Of a stretch of DNA of 22,342 bases, positions 13,909 through 22,130 are shown one piece after another. The stretch comes from CAYSNP01 sp964432485. GTDB lineage: Bacteria > Bacillota > Clostridia > Christensenellales > DTU072. The DNA lies in contig CAYSNP010000030.1 in the NCBI GenBank assembly GCA_964432485.1, positions 1-22,342 on the forward strand. The letters run 5' to 3'. The position numbers were made by a program, and so were the translations under genes. The notes under the pieces were generated by a model, which saw nothing but the letters and a program-made list of their open reading frames with translations, ran no database searches and was not told where the DNA came from. How positions within the stretch are numbered: the first letter of the stretch is position 1; each line of letters begins with the position of its first letter.

Positions 13909-15196
13909 TATTTTTCTTAACTATATTAAAGTTATCCTCCAACAGCAGCCAATTTTGCGGGAAAGGGAAACCTAGCCGCCAATAACTTATACCTCTTATG
14001 CCTAAGCGTTTAATAAGGTCAAATTTTGCTTGTATGCTTCTTGCATCCTCGAACCATACAATATGGCGCACCCCGTCATTATCCGTATAGTAAAAATACG
14101 GCGCTTGCGCATTGTAATCATATTGGATAGCGGCATTATGCTCCAGTGCTAAACTTATTGCCGCTTGTGGGCTTAATGCTCTTGCCGAAGTGCCTGGCTG
14201 ATAGGGCAAGCGCCAATCATAACCGTAAAGGTTTTGCCCCATCATTATTTTTTGAGCAGGAATTTGGCTTTCTGCAAAGCGCAGCACTTGTTCCACAGGC
14301 CCGATAGGAGATACCGGCATAGGCGGCCCTCCCGAGTAACCCCATTCGTAAGTCATAATTATTACAAAGTCAACTATTTGACCGTGCGCCTTGTAATCGT
14401 GCGCTTCATACCATTGCCCTATTTGAGTGGCACTGGTTTTTGGCGCAAGTGCGGAGGATACCATATAGCCTAAGGGATGCAGTCTATCTACCGCCATTTG
14501 CAAGAAATTGTTATAAGAGTCTTTGAGTTCGGGAGGCAAAAACTCAAAATCAAAATGCACATCGGAAAAAACGCCGACTCGCTCTAATTCCGCCACAATA
14601 TTGTCAAGCAATAAGTTTTGCACAGCGGAACTTTGCAGTATATCTCTTGCCAAGTCATCGCTAAAAGCACCGTCTTCCAGGTTGGTGACTACAAGCATTA
14701 GCGAAGTGTTTTCTGAGCGTGCTATTTGCGGCAGTTCGCCTAGTGCTAAAGGCGAAAGCGTGCCATCTCTGCGTGCTTGATAAGAAAATGGGGCAAGATA
14801 TGTAAGCAGCGGCGCAACTCTGCCGGCCTCTTGTTCTAAAGAGGGGCTTATAGCATCTTGTCCGGATTGGATATAAGCATTGCTTTCTATGCTTCTTTTT
14901 GGCAGCGGCGGGATATATAGCCTTGTGCCGATTCGCAATGGACTTGTAGTGCTAATATTATTGATAGCGGCAAGCTCATTATAAGTCATACCGAACCTTC
15001 TTGCTATGGAAAACAAGCTATCCCCTTGCCTTACAAAATAATAAGAGCCGTCTATCGGGATAACTAGCGCTTGCCCTACCACTAGCCTGTCAGGGTCGGG
15101 CAGTTCATTTGCTCTAACGATAACATCAGGGGCAACGCCAAAAGTATTGGCTATACCCCAAACAGAATCCCCTCTGTTAACTACATAAATTTGCAT
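13898..15196 (-). CDS. yaaH: YaaH-like spore-germination N-acetylglucosaminidase (LysM-LysM-GH18)
   Basis: This 432-residue protein carries two LysM domains (residues 2-47 and 53-96: YVVNRGDSVWGIANTFG and YFVRQGDSLFSIARRFG), then a GH18 barrel (~125-430). The active strand reads SDVHFDFEF (211-219) with catalytic Glu218; MTYEWGYSGGPPMPVSP and the closing GISYWRLG segment are typical of the YaaH/SleL branch. In Bacillus these enzymes act on spore cortex muropeptides during germination. Order, length and absence of a signal peptide match B. subtilis YaaH, so the gene suggests endospore formation. The frame is open to a TTG at 15214, but AGGGTGG lies 5 nt before the ATG at 15196. It converges on the ROK-like gene with an 11-bp stop overlap. 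A non-spore wall hydrolase is the alternative. Confidence 0.88.
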   Translation of the reverse strand: MQIYVVNRGDSVWGIANTFGVAPDVIVRANELPDPDRLVVGQALVIPIDGSYYFVRQGDSLFSIARRFGMTYNELAAINNISTTSPLRIGTRLYIPPLPKRSIESNAYIQSGQDAISPSLEQEAGRVAPLLTYLAPFSYQARRDGTLSPLALGELPQIARSENTSLMLVVTNLEDGAFSDDLARDILQSSAVQNLLLDNIVAELERVGVFSDVHFDFEFLPPELKDSYNNFLQMAVDRLHPLGYMVSSALAPKTSATQIGQWYEAHDYKAHGQIVDFVIIMTYEWGYSGGPPMPVSPIGPVEQVLRFAESQIPAQKIMMGQNLYGYDWRLPYQPGTSARALSPQAAISLALEHNAAIQYDYNAQAPYFYYTDNDGVRHIVWFEDARSIQAKFDLIKRLGIRGISYWRLGFPFPQNWLLLEDNFNIVKKNIIQ

Positions 15197-15295
15197 AATT
15201 CCACCCTTTTGCAACCTTTACTTTAATAATTAATACATTTTATGAACAGTGCAACCTTAATGTGATAACGCTAATCAATTTCTTAGCTGTAGCAA

Positions 15296-15325
15296 TTGTG
15301 CTTTTTTGCGCTATTGGTGTATAAT
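15296..15325 (+). promoter_or_regulatory. Promoter predicted to give a leaderless radical SAM mRNA
   Basis: TTGTGC (15296-15301), 18-bp spacer, TATAAT (15320-15325). The ATG of the gene is at 15332, six bases after the -10, so the expected start falls on the A of the ATG. No Shine-Dalgarno fits in AGCCTT. Confidence 0.6.
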
Positions 15326-15331
15326 AGCCTT

Positions 15332-16888
15332 ATGAAAATACTTTATTACGGAATAGCCTCTAAGTTTACCCATTCTATGCCGTCCGGCTGGTTTCTTTGC
15401 GAGTATTTGGCTAGCAAAGGGATACAAACACAAGAAGTTTATCGCAATATTAACGAAAACTACTCTGACCTTTTAGCGGATATTTTAGAAAGAAAGCCGG
15501 ATATTTTGCTTTTTTCTATATATATTTTTAATGTAACTGTAATAGCAGAGCTTATAAGAGATATTCGCACGCATCTTGATTGCAAGATTGTTATAGGCGG
15601 ACCTGAAGCAGATAATACGCTAGGAGCGGACTGCGTTATTTTAGGCGAAGGGGAACTAGCGCTTTACAGCTATATAATAGGTAAAGAAGGCAGCGTTCCG
15701 CTTATAGAGCCTTTGGACTTGATACCCTCGCCGTATACAGTCGCAAGATTGGCGGATGCCAAAAATAAGCTGATATATTACGAGTCCTCCAGAGGTTGTC
15801 CTTTTAGCTGTACTTATTGTACAGCTCCTTCCGCTAAGGTAAGATATTTTTCCTTGCAAAGGGTTAAGCAGGACCTAATAAATATAGTAAACAGCCAAGC
15901 GCAAACGGTTAAGTTTACAGACAGAACTTTTAATTTGCATCCTAACAGAGCCAATGAAATCTTGCTTTTTATAAAAGATAATTTTTCTGCTAGCGGTACA
16001 ACTTTTCACTTTGAAATAATGGGTGATATATTAACCCCCGATACTGTAGAAATATTGCGCTCTATGCCTAAAGGATTGGTGCAGTTAGAAATAGGAGTAC
16101 AAAGCCTAAATAAAGACAGCCTTAGAGCGGTGCGCCGCAAGCTAAATCTGGAAAAACTTGCGACATATATCTTGCCGATTATTAAGGCGGGCAATATTCA
16201 TATTCATTTGGATACCATAGCGGGATTGCCTTACGAAACACTAGGTACATTTATAAACGGCTTTGATATACTTTTTGCCTTTCGTCCTCAAGTGCTGCAA
16301 TTGGGCTTCCTAAAGATGCTAAAAGGGACACCAATTAAGGAAAACTATTTAGGAGTAACTTACTCGCCAGCTCCGCCTTATGAGATTATTTCCACTCCGT
16401 TTATGTCTTGCGAGGATTTAGATTATTTAAGAGATGCAGAGTTTGCTTTGGACAAATTATATAATAGCGGAGCTTTTTTATGCTCGCTAGAATACTTGCT
16501 TGCCAACGCCTGCTCACCTTGCAAAATGTTTGCTTCTTTAGGGGCGTATCTAAAAGAAAAAGGTTTGCATGCCCGCTCTCAACGCCCAGAGTTTTTTTGC
16601 GCGCTGCTGCATTTTCCCGCTCCTTGTAAAGAGCGGCTAAAGGAATTGCTGCGCTTAGACTTTTTATGCTCTGATGCGGGTAAAAAAATCCCTAGATTTT
16701 TAAGAGGTACAAGGGATACCGCCTTTTATAACTATGTAGACGAGCAGCAAAAAGGCAGTTTGTTTTATGAGCAATTCCTATATATCCCCAATAAAAAAAA
16801 TCAAGGCAATTATATTTTGCAGTTTGATTACAGCAGCAAAGACCCTGTATGCAAAAGGTACGCTTATAAGGTTGTTAAAACTTTATAA
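15332..16888 (+). CDS. B12-binding-domain radical SAM protein (DUF4080-like)
   Basis: This 518-residue protein starts with a cobalamin-binding-like Rossmann domain (~1-115; KPDILLFSIYIFNV, KIVIGGPEAD, CVILGEGE). The radical SAM core follows with the cluster motif C156-x3-C160-x2-C163 in SSRGCPFSCTYC, FTDRTFNLHP, FEIMGDIL, LEIGVQSL and LDTIAGLPYE. A C-terminal region (~370-518) matches the layout of the DUF4080 family common in Firmicutes. Such enzymes bind a [4Fe-4S] cluster and S-adenosylmethionine; the B12 domain suggests methyl transfer or a rearrangement, but the substrate is unknown. The frame is open to a TTG at 15296, which lies inside the -35 box; the ATG at 15332 is preferred by promoter position and by homology-like start at MKILYYG. 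Single gene. Confidence 0.88.
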   Translation: MKILYYGIASKFTHSMPSGWFLCEYLASKGIQTQEVYRNINENYSDLLADILERKPDILLFSIYIFNVTVIAELIRDIRTHLDCKIVIGGPEADNTLGADCVILGEGELALYSYIIGKEGSVPLIEPLDLIPSPYTVARLADAKNKLIYYESSRGCPFSCTYCTAPSAKVRYFSLQRVKQDLINIVNSQAQTVKFTDRTFNLHPNRANEILLFIKDNFSASGTTFHFEIMGDILTPDTVEILRSMPKGLVQLEIGVQSLNKDSLRAVRRKLNLEKLATYILPIIKAGNIHIHLDTIAGLPYETLGTFINGFDILFAFRPQVLQLGFLKMLKGTPIKENYLGVTYSPAPPYEIISTPFMSCEDLDYLRDAEFALDKLYNSGAFLCSLEYLLANACSPCKMFASLGAYLKEKGLHARSQRPEFFCALLHFPAPCKERLKELLRLDFLCSDAGKKIPRFLRGTRDTAFYNYVDEQQKGSLFYEQFLYIPNKKNQGNYILQFDYSSKDPVCKRYAYKVVKTL

Positions 16889-16948
16889 ATATATTTTTGT
16901 TCACTTTTCATATATTTATATATGCTAAGAAAAGCATAGGGATATTTC

Positions 16949-16977
16949 TTGCTAGTATAGTATGTTTATGGTATAAT
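16949..16977 (+). promoter_or_regulatory. Vegetative promoter of the rpiB-V-ATPase operon
   Basis: TTGCTA (16949-16954), 17-bp spacer, TATAAT (16972-16977). Start near 16984, ~29 nt before rpiB, with AGAGGAGG in the leader. No other clear promoter is seen before ntpA. Confidence 0.75.
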
Positions 16978-17012
16978 ATCGTATATTTGCTTGTAAGCAG
17001 AGGAGGCGTGTT

Positions 17013-17477
17013 ATGAAGATTGCCTTAGGTTGTGACCATGCAGGTTTTGAGGTCAAAGACAGCGTAATAAAAGCTATAAAAAACTCAGGTTACGAATATA
17101 TTGATTTTGGCACATATGATACCAATAGTTGTGATTATCCTGATTTTGCCGCAAAAGCGGCGCGCTCTGTAGCCAGCGGACAAACAGATTTAGGCATTTT
17201 GGTTTGCGGCACAGGTATAGGCATAAGCATTGCCGCCAATAAGGTGGCAGGGATTAGATGTGCACATGTTACTGATGAGTTTAGCGCAAAAGCGGCAAGA
17301 GAACATAACAATGCCAATATGTTGGCAGTAGGGGCAAGGATAACTCCTGCCGAGCTGATTGAGCGAATTGTAGACATTTTCCTGCATACTCCTTTTGCAG
17401 GGGGCAGGCATGCCAATAGAGTAAATAAAATTACTCAAATAGAGAAAAGCTATATATGCGGAGGCAAGGATGCTTAA
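17013..17477 (+). CDS. rpiB: Ribose-5-phosphate isomerase B
   Basis: This 154-residue protein matches RpiB/LacAB isomerases throughout: IALGCDHAGFEVK (3-15, substrate His/Asp), SCDYPDFA, LGILVCGTGIGISIAANK (60-77, catalytic Cys65), and EHNNANMLAVGAR (97-109, His98). It interconverts ribose 5-phosphate and ribulose 5-phosphate in the cytoplasmic pentose phosphate pathway. Length is normal. It is the first gene of the V-ATPase operon: its stop overlaps the ntpF start by 8 nt, so the two are translationally coupled. No metabolic link to the ATPase is evident. Confidence 0.96.
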   Translation: MKIALGCDHAGFEVKDSVIKAIKNSGYEYIDFGTYDTNSCDYPDFAAKAARSVASGQTDLGILVCGTGIGISIAANKVAGIRCAHVTDEFSAKAAREHNNANMLAVGARITPAELIERIVDIFLHTPFAGGRHANRVNKITQIEKSYICGGKDA

Positions 17478-17784
17478 AGAGATTATGCAAGAGATTCTTA
17501 GCGCAGAAGATGAAGCAAGGCGTCAAATAGATGTAGCTTTAGAGCAAGCCAAGCAAATGATAGAGGATGCCGAGGCTGCCGCCGCTAAAATTATCGAAGA
17601 TGCCAAAGAGGACGCTTATAAAGACGAAAAAGCTACAATTGCCAAAGCAAAAGAAGATGCAGCGGCTATTTATAAAGAATTGATATCAAAAGGCAAAGCG
17701 GAAGCGGAAAAGATAAAGGGAGACACTCTTGCCGCTTCTGCATTTATTGCAAAGAAGCTAATGGAGAAATATGGCTCTAATTGA
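17470..17784 (+). CDS. ntpF: V-type ATPase peripheral stalk subunit (G/H-type, NtpF)
   Basis: This 104-residue protein is one long, charged, Ala/Glu/Lys-rich coiled coil (MLKEIMQEILSAEDEARRQI… through …KGKAEAEKI). That is the form of the small stalk subunit that pairs with subunit E to hold the V1 head to the membrane part. GGAGG sits 5 nt before the ATG. The gene overlaps rpiB by 8 nt and ntpI by 14 nt. Position directly before ntpI matches the Enterococcus ntpFIKECGABD order; names such as subunit H or G are used for the same protein in other schemes. Confidence 0.85.
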   Translation: MLKEIMQEILSAEDEARRQIDVALEQAKQMIEDAEAAAAKIIEDAKEDAYKDEKATIAKAKEDAAAIYKELISKGKAEAEKIKGDTLAASAFIAKKLMEKYGSN

Positions 17785-19756
17785 AATGTGCAAACTTAGC
17801 CTAATCGCACATTCTGCGGATAGGAGTAAGATATTACGCCAATTAGTTAAGCTGGGGGTGGTAGAAACTGTACGCAGCAAGCGTTTAGAGCGCACCGACT
17901 ATCACGACAATCCCACGGGCGAAGCTAAGTATAACAGCTTACTTTCCAAGCTGAGCTTTGTATTTACTTTTTTTAAAGAGCGCAATCACTATGCCCTAAA
18001 GAAGCAAATTGAAATACCCGTACCCCTTAATTTAACAAGAATTAATCGCCTTCTTGACCCTGAGGAGTTGGAGCTGGCAGGGAAAAATGAGTATGATTTA
18101 TTGCAAAATGTTGCGGAAATCGAAGAGCTTAACTCACAGCTTGTAGATAATATTGCAAGGGCATCCAGACTGGCAAGCAGAAAAGAGCAATTGCTTTTTT
18201 ATAAGGATTTGGATATTAAGTTCAGCGAAATAAAAGATAATAAATACTCTTGTTTAAGGGTGGGCTCGCTATCTGCTCAGGGAGCGGAGAAATTAGCTGA
18301 AAAGAGCAGTTTCCCCGGCATTCTTATTACAAGGGGCACTAGCGGCAGAGCATTGCTTACAGCCGCAATTTTTCATAAGGACAATGAGCAAGCAGCAGTT
18401 AACGCTTTGGTGCAAGCGGACTTTATGCCTTGCCCTTTTGCGGAAGATATTTTTGCCGCTGAGGAAATAGCAAAGATAGACACTAGGCTGCAAGAATGTG
18501 AGCAGGTAACTAATGAAATCACGCAAAAAGCAGTATCTATGTTTTTTCTTGCCGAAAAGTTTAAGATTCTTTACGATTACTATCTTATTGCGAAAAAGAA
18601 AGTAGAGGTTATGGCAAATGCCGCAGGTTCTGGCAGCACCTTTTTGCTAGAAGGGTGGGTACCTCTGCCGGATAAAGAAAAGGTAGAAAAAGGGCTGCTT
18701 TCAGTTACCAAGAATATTTATATAGACTTTCGTCCTCCGCAAGAAGGTGAAGCTCCGCCCGTATATGTTAAGAATAATAAGGCAATAGAGCCTTTTCAAA
18801 GTATCACTAATATGTATGGTCACCCTGACCCCAAAGCAGACAGCGACCCTAATTTTTTTGTTGCCATTTTCTACTTTTTATTCTTTGGCATAATGATGGG
18901 GGATGCGGGCTACGGTATTATTATTGCTCTTGCTTGTTTTACTTTTTACCTTATTAAGAAGCCTAAAAAAAGCACAGGTCATATGATATTGGTATTTGGA
19001 TTTTGCGGTATTTCTACTTTTATTTGGGGAGTGATTTTTGGAGGCTGGTTTGGCATAGATGCGGAGGTGCTGAGAAGTAGCGGTTTTGGCAGATTTTTGC
19101 TAAAACTCTCTTGGTTTAATCCGTTAGACGAGCCTCTTATGATGTTTGGGCTGGCGCTGGCGCTAGGCGGGCTGCAAATAGCGGTAGGTTTTGCTATCAA
19201 TGCTTACAATAAATGGAAAGAAAGCAAAGCTGATGCCATTCTTAATAGTATTAGCTGGGTAATTATTTTGCTGGGGATAGGTATTGTTGCCATTGCAGCT
19301 TTAGTAAACAAGCCCATTGTCAACACCATAGGTTTAATCAGTACAGGTATTGGGGCGGGCTTGCTGGTGCTAGGCGGCACAGTCGGCAAAAAAGGTATAA
19401 TAAAAAAAGTTAGCGGCTCATTTGGCAATGTGTATGGTGGGGTAAATGTTTTTGCAGATATATTATCCTATTCCCGCCTTTTTGGGCTGGGTCTTACCAC
19501 CGGCGTAATAGCTATGGTAATCAATTATCTTGCCAATATCATTATTCAATTAATTCCTAATTTTATAGGTTATATAGCCGCATTTTTCATTCTTATTATA
19601 GGACATACTTTTAACTTAGGGATTAACTTGCTGGGCACTTATGTGCATAACAGCAGGTTGCAATATATAGAGTTCTTTTCCAAATTCTATCAAGGAACGG
19701 GCAAGCCGTTTACGCCTTTAGGCAGTCAAACAAAGTACATTTTTTTAGATAATTAG
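17771..19756 (+). CDS. ntpI: V-type ATPase subunit I (a-type stator membrane subunit)
   Basis: This 661-residue protein has a soluble N-terminal half of helices and ferredoxin-like parts, then ~7-8 membrane helices. Hallmarks are ITNMYGHPDP…FFVAIFYFLFFGIMMGDAGYG (~344-378), the DILSYSRLFGLGL helix with the essential Arg569, and GHTFNLGINLLGTYVHNSRLQYIEFFSKFYQGTG near the end. Arg569 faces the c-ring Glu during ion transfer. It forms the two ion half-channels and anchors the stalks. Length is normal. Its start overlaps ntpF by 14 nt and its stop is 11 nt before ntpK. Confidence 0.96.
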   Translation: MALIEMCKLSLIAHSADRSKILRQLVKLGVVETVRSKRLERTDYHDNPTGEAKYNSLLSKLSFVFTFFKERNHYALKKQIEIPVPLNLTRINRLLDPEELELAGKNEYDLLQNVAEIEELNSQLVDNIARASRLASRKEQLLFYKDLDIKFSEIKDNKYSCLRVGSLSAQGAEKLAEKSSFPGILITRGTSGRALLTAAIFHKDNEQAAVNALVQADFMPCPFAEDIFAAEEIAKIDTRLQECEQVTNEITQKAVSMFFLAEKFKILYDYYLIAKKKVEVMANAAGSGSTFLLEGWVPLPDKEKVEKGLLSVTKNIYIDFRPPQEGEAPPVYVKNNKAIEPFQSITNMYGHPDPKADSDPNFFVAIFYFLFFGIMMGDAGYGIIIALACFTFYLIKKPKKSTGHMILVFGFCGISTFIWGVIFGGWFGIDAEVLRSSGFGRFLLKLSWFNPLDEPLMMFGLALALGGLQIAVGFAINAYNKWKESKADAILNSISWVIILLGIGIVAIAALVNKPIVNTIGLISTGIGAGLLVLGGTVGKKGIIKKVSGSFGNVYGGVNVFADILSYSRLFGLGLTTGVIAMVINYLANIIIQLIPNFIGYIAAFFILIIGHTFNLGINLLGTYVHNSRLQYIEFFSKFYQGTGKPFTPLGSQTKYIFLDN

Positions 19757-19767
19757 GAGGTTATTAT

Positions 19768-20241
19768 ATGACAATTGGTTCAGTTATAGCGCTTATTGGC
19801 GCAGGAGTGGCTATCGTGCTTTCGGGGATAGGCTCTAGCATAGGTGTGTCCAGAGCAGGTCAAGCCGCCGCAGGCGTCATTGCAGAAGACCCGGACAAGT
19901 TTATGAAGTGCCTTATCTTGCAGCTGCTTCCTGCTACGCAAGGCCTATATGGCTTTATAATCAGCTTTTTGGTGCTGATTAAAATTGGCGCGTTAGGCAC
20001 ACTTGTAAACTTATCCGCTACTGCGGGCTGGGGCATATTTGCAGGATGCTTGCCTATTGCGGTGGGCGGTCTAATGTCAGCTGTATATCAAGGCAATGTA
20101 GCTGTGTCCGGTATTGCGCTGGTAGGCAAGGACGGTGACCAATCTACCAAAGCAATGCTACTTACCGCAATGGTAGAAACTTATGCTCTGCTGGCATTTC
20201 TATTGTCCTTTATGATAGTTTTCTTACCCGCTTGGGCTTAA
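19768..20241 (+). CDS. ntpK: V-type ATPase c-ring proteolipid subunit K, Na+-type
   Basis: This 157-residue protein is a tandem duplicated hairpin with four membrane helices, close in length to the 156-residue E. hirae NtpK. Hairpin 1 has LLPATQGLYG (53-62) and hairpin 2 has VYQGNVAVSGI (106-116) and MVETYALLAFL (135-145). The E. hirae Na+ ligands L61, T64, Q65, Q110 and E139 correspond by motif to L54, T57, Q58, Q108 and E137, all conserved. One carboxylate per four helices, as in E. hirae. A Na+-coupled enzyme is therefore predicted (Li+ would also fit the site). GAGG lies before the ATG; the gene is 11 nt after ntpI. Confidence 0.95.
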   Translation: MTIGSVIALIGAGVAIVLSGIGSSIGVSRAGQAAAGVIAEDPDKFMKCLILQLLPATQGLYGFIISFLVLIKIGALGTLVNLSATAGWGIFAGCLPIAVGGLMSAVYQGNVAVSGIALVGKDGDQSTKAMLLTAMVETYALLAFLLSFMIVFLPAWA

Positions 20242-20250
20242 AGGTATACT

Positions 20251-20835
20251 ATGACTCAAGGCAAAGACGAGATAATTAAAAAGATAAAAAAAGATGCGGA
20301 AAATATAGTAAAGTCTACGCTGGAAGAAGCAGGCGCAAAATCCAAGGAGATTATATCTCTTGCGCATAATGACGCCAATATTTTTAAGCAAAACTATATG
20401 GAAAAATCTTTTGCGCAAAGAGATGAAATTACTTTGCGGGAGCAAGGTGCGGCTAAGCTGGAAATAAATAAAATACTGCTGGCAAAAAAACAAGCAATGG
20501 TTAGTGCCGCCTATAAGGACAGCATTAACTTAATTAAGAAAGACAGCAAAAGCTATCTAAAGCTGTTGGAAGCAATGCTGCACTCTGCAAAAGGTGGCAC
20601 GGTAACTTTTTCAAAAGCAGATAAAGATATTGCCGAAGGATTCCTGCAAGATTTTAATAGTAAGCATAAGACAGACTTTAAGCTATCCAAAGGATATGGC
20701 TCTTTTCTGGGCGGGGTAAGGATAGAGGGCAAAGATATAGATATAGATATGACCTTAGAAGCAGAAATTGCCCTTATCAGAGAGGATACCGAGCCGGAGG
20801 CGGCAGCAATTATTTTTGGAGAGCGCAATGGCTGA
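20251..20835 (+). CDS. ntpE: V-type ATPase subunit E (peripheral stalk)
   Basis: This 194-residue protein has a charged helical N-terminal half (~1-110) that forms the stalk coiled coil with NtpF. A globular C-terminal half with GSFLGGVRIEGKDIDIDMTLEAEIALIREDTEPEAAAIIFG (~151-191) matches the subunit E head. It links the V1 head to subunit I. AAAGG lies 7 nt before the ATG; the gene is 9 nt after ntpK and overlaps ntpC by 8 nt. Confidence 0.93.
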   Translation: MTQGKDEIIKKIKKDAENIVKSTLEEAGAKSKEIISLAHNDANIFKQNYMEKSFAQRDEITLREQGAAKLEINKILLAKKQAMVSAAYKDSINLIKKDSKSYLKLLEAMLHSAKGGTVTFSKADKDIAEGFLQDFNSKHKTDFKLSKGYGSFLGGVRIEGKDIDIDMTLEAEIALIREDTEPEAAAIIFGERNG

Positions 20836-21802
20836 TAAGCTAATTTATGCCAATACCCGTGCTATCACCAAAGAGGTTGGGCTGTTTTCTAAAGAGCGGC
20901 TGGCACGAATGATAGAGTCCGAAAGTTTGCCTTTAGCTGTAAAAATCTTATATGAGGTAGGCTATGGCGGCGGATTGGTGCTTTCTGCTCCTGACTTATT
21001 TGAAGAAATATTAGCGGAGGAGGAAAGTAGGGTAAATACTTTTTTTAGCGAAGTTAATCAAGAGGGTTTTGGGCTGGAGTGCTTTATATTAAAAAGAGAT
21101 TACCATAATGCCAAAGCCTTGCTAAAGGCAAAATATATGGGTATAGCTGAGGGCTTTATGTTTTTGCCCAAAGGGATTTATCCTATTGAGACACTTAAAG
21201 CAATAGTGTTGGAGGGAAAAAAAGATATCAATCCTTATATGCAAGAAGCGGTAGCCAAGCTAACTAGCCTAGAAAGTGCTCCGCCTGCCAGAAGTATAGA
21301 TATATCTTTAGATAAAGCACTTTTTAAGGATATTAATAACAGGCTGGCAAAGGTAAAAGATGCGGCAGTATTGCAGTATTTTACTATGCTTGCCGACTAT
21401 ACCAATATTCTGTCTTTTTTAAGGACAAAAAAGATAGGCGAAAGAGCGGCATTTTTAGAGGATTGTTTTGTAGTAGGGGGCAAGATTAGCTTGCAAGGCC
21501 TGGTAAAGCTGTTAGATGAGGATATTGCCGATATAAAAAAAGCAATAAAGTACTTTGGTTATCCCGAATTAGAAAAGTTTACAGAAGCAGAAAACTTTAG
21601 CGCAATGGAAGCGGCTATAGATAATAATTTAATAAGGATATTCAAAGAAAAGGCTAATGATATTTATTCTGCCGCCCCTTTACTAAATTATTATTTGCAA
21701 AAGCTCAATGAAATTAAAATGATAAGGATAGTATTGGTTTGCTTAAAGAATAATACAGATTTAGAGGAAATCTATAAAAGAATGAGGGTAATTTATGCTT
21801 AA
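20828..21802 (+). CDS. ntpC: V-type ATPase subunit C (d-type, rotor-shaft connector)
   Basis: This 324-residue, mostly helical protein matches the subunit C/AC39 family: KLIYANTRAITKE at the start, LECFILKRDYHNAKALLKAKYMG in the middle, and YYLQKLNEIKMIRIVLVCLKNN near the end. It sits on the c-ring and receives the central shaft. The frame is open 60 nt further upstream (20768), but that lies within ntpE; GGAGAG just before the ATG at 20828 and the 8-nt overlap typical of this operon fix the start. Its stop overlaps ntpG by 8 nt. Confidence 0.93.
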   Translation: MADKLIYANTRAITKEVGLFSKERLARMIESESLPLAVKILYEVGYGGGLVLSAPDLFEEILAEEESRVNTFFSEVNQEGFGLECFILKRDYHNAKALLKAKYMGIAEGFMFLPKGIYPIETLKAIVLEGKKDINPYMQEAVAKLTSLESAPPARSIDISLDKALFKDINNRLAKVKDAAVLQYFTMLADYTNILSFLRTKKIGERAAFLEDCFVVGGKISLQGLVKLLDEDIADIKKAIKYFGYPELEKFTEAENFSAMEAAIDNNLIRIFKEKANDIYSAAPLLNYYLQKLNEIKMIRIVLVCLKNNTDLEEIYKRMRVIYA

Positions 21803-22130
21803 AAGAGCAAAAGTTGCCATAGTGGGCGATAGAGAAAGCATAACAGCGTTTAAGGCGGTGGGGATAGATGTATTCCCTGAGCAAGAGGGCAAAGACTCCG
21901 GCGAAATCATTAAGAGTTTGGCTCGTACCTATGCTGTTATTTTGGTAACAGAGGAGATTGCCCAAAGGACAGAAGATATAATTAACAGATATAAGGCAAG
22001 AGCATATCCCATTGTTACGGTTATCCCTAGCGCAAAGGGCGCAACCGGCTATGCGCTTTCTAATATCAGTAAAGATGTGGAAAAGGCTGTTGGTTCGGAT
22101 ATGCTCTTTAAGCATGATAATAAAAAGTAA
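21795..22130 (+). CDS. ntpG: V-type ATPase subunit F (NtpG)
   Basis: This 111-residue protein is a CheY-like small subunit: KVAIVGDRESITAFKAVGIDVF at the start, AVILVTEEIAQRTEDIINRY, then PIVTVIPSAKGATGY. Subunit F binds subunit D in the central shaft and tunes ATP hydrolysis. The gene overlaps ntpC by 8 nt (ATGCTTAA). Its stop is followed by an unusual 164-bp gap before ntpA. Confidence 0.94.
   Translation: MLKRAKVAIVGDRESITAFKAVGIDVFPEQEGKDSGEIIKSLARTYAVILVTEEIAQRTEDIINRYKARAYPIVTVIPSAKGATGYALSNISKDVEKAVGSDMLFKHDNKK

Noticed and set aside
16921..16938. TATGCT/AGCATA hairpin after the radical SAM gene as terminator
   Set aside because: Only a 6-bp AT-rich stem with no T run; termination there is not supported.
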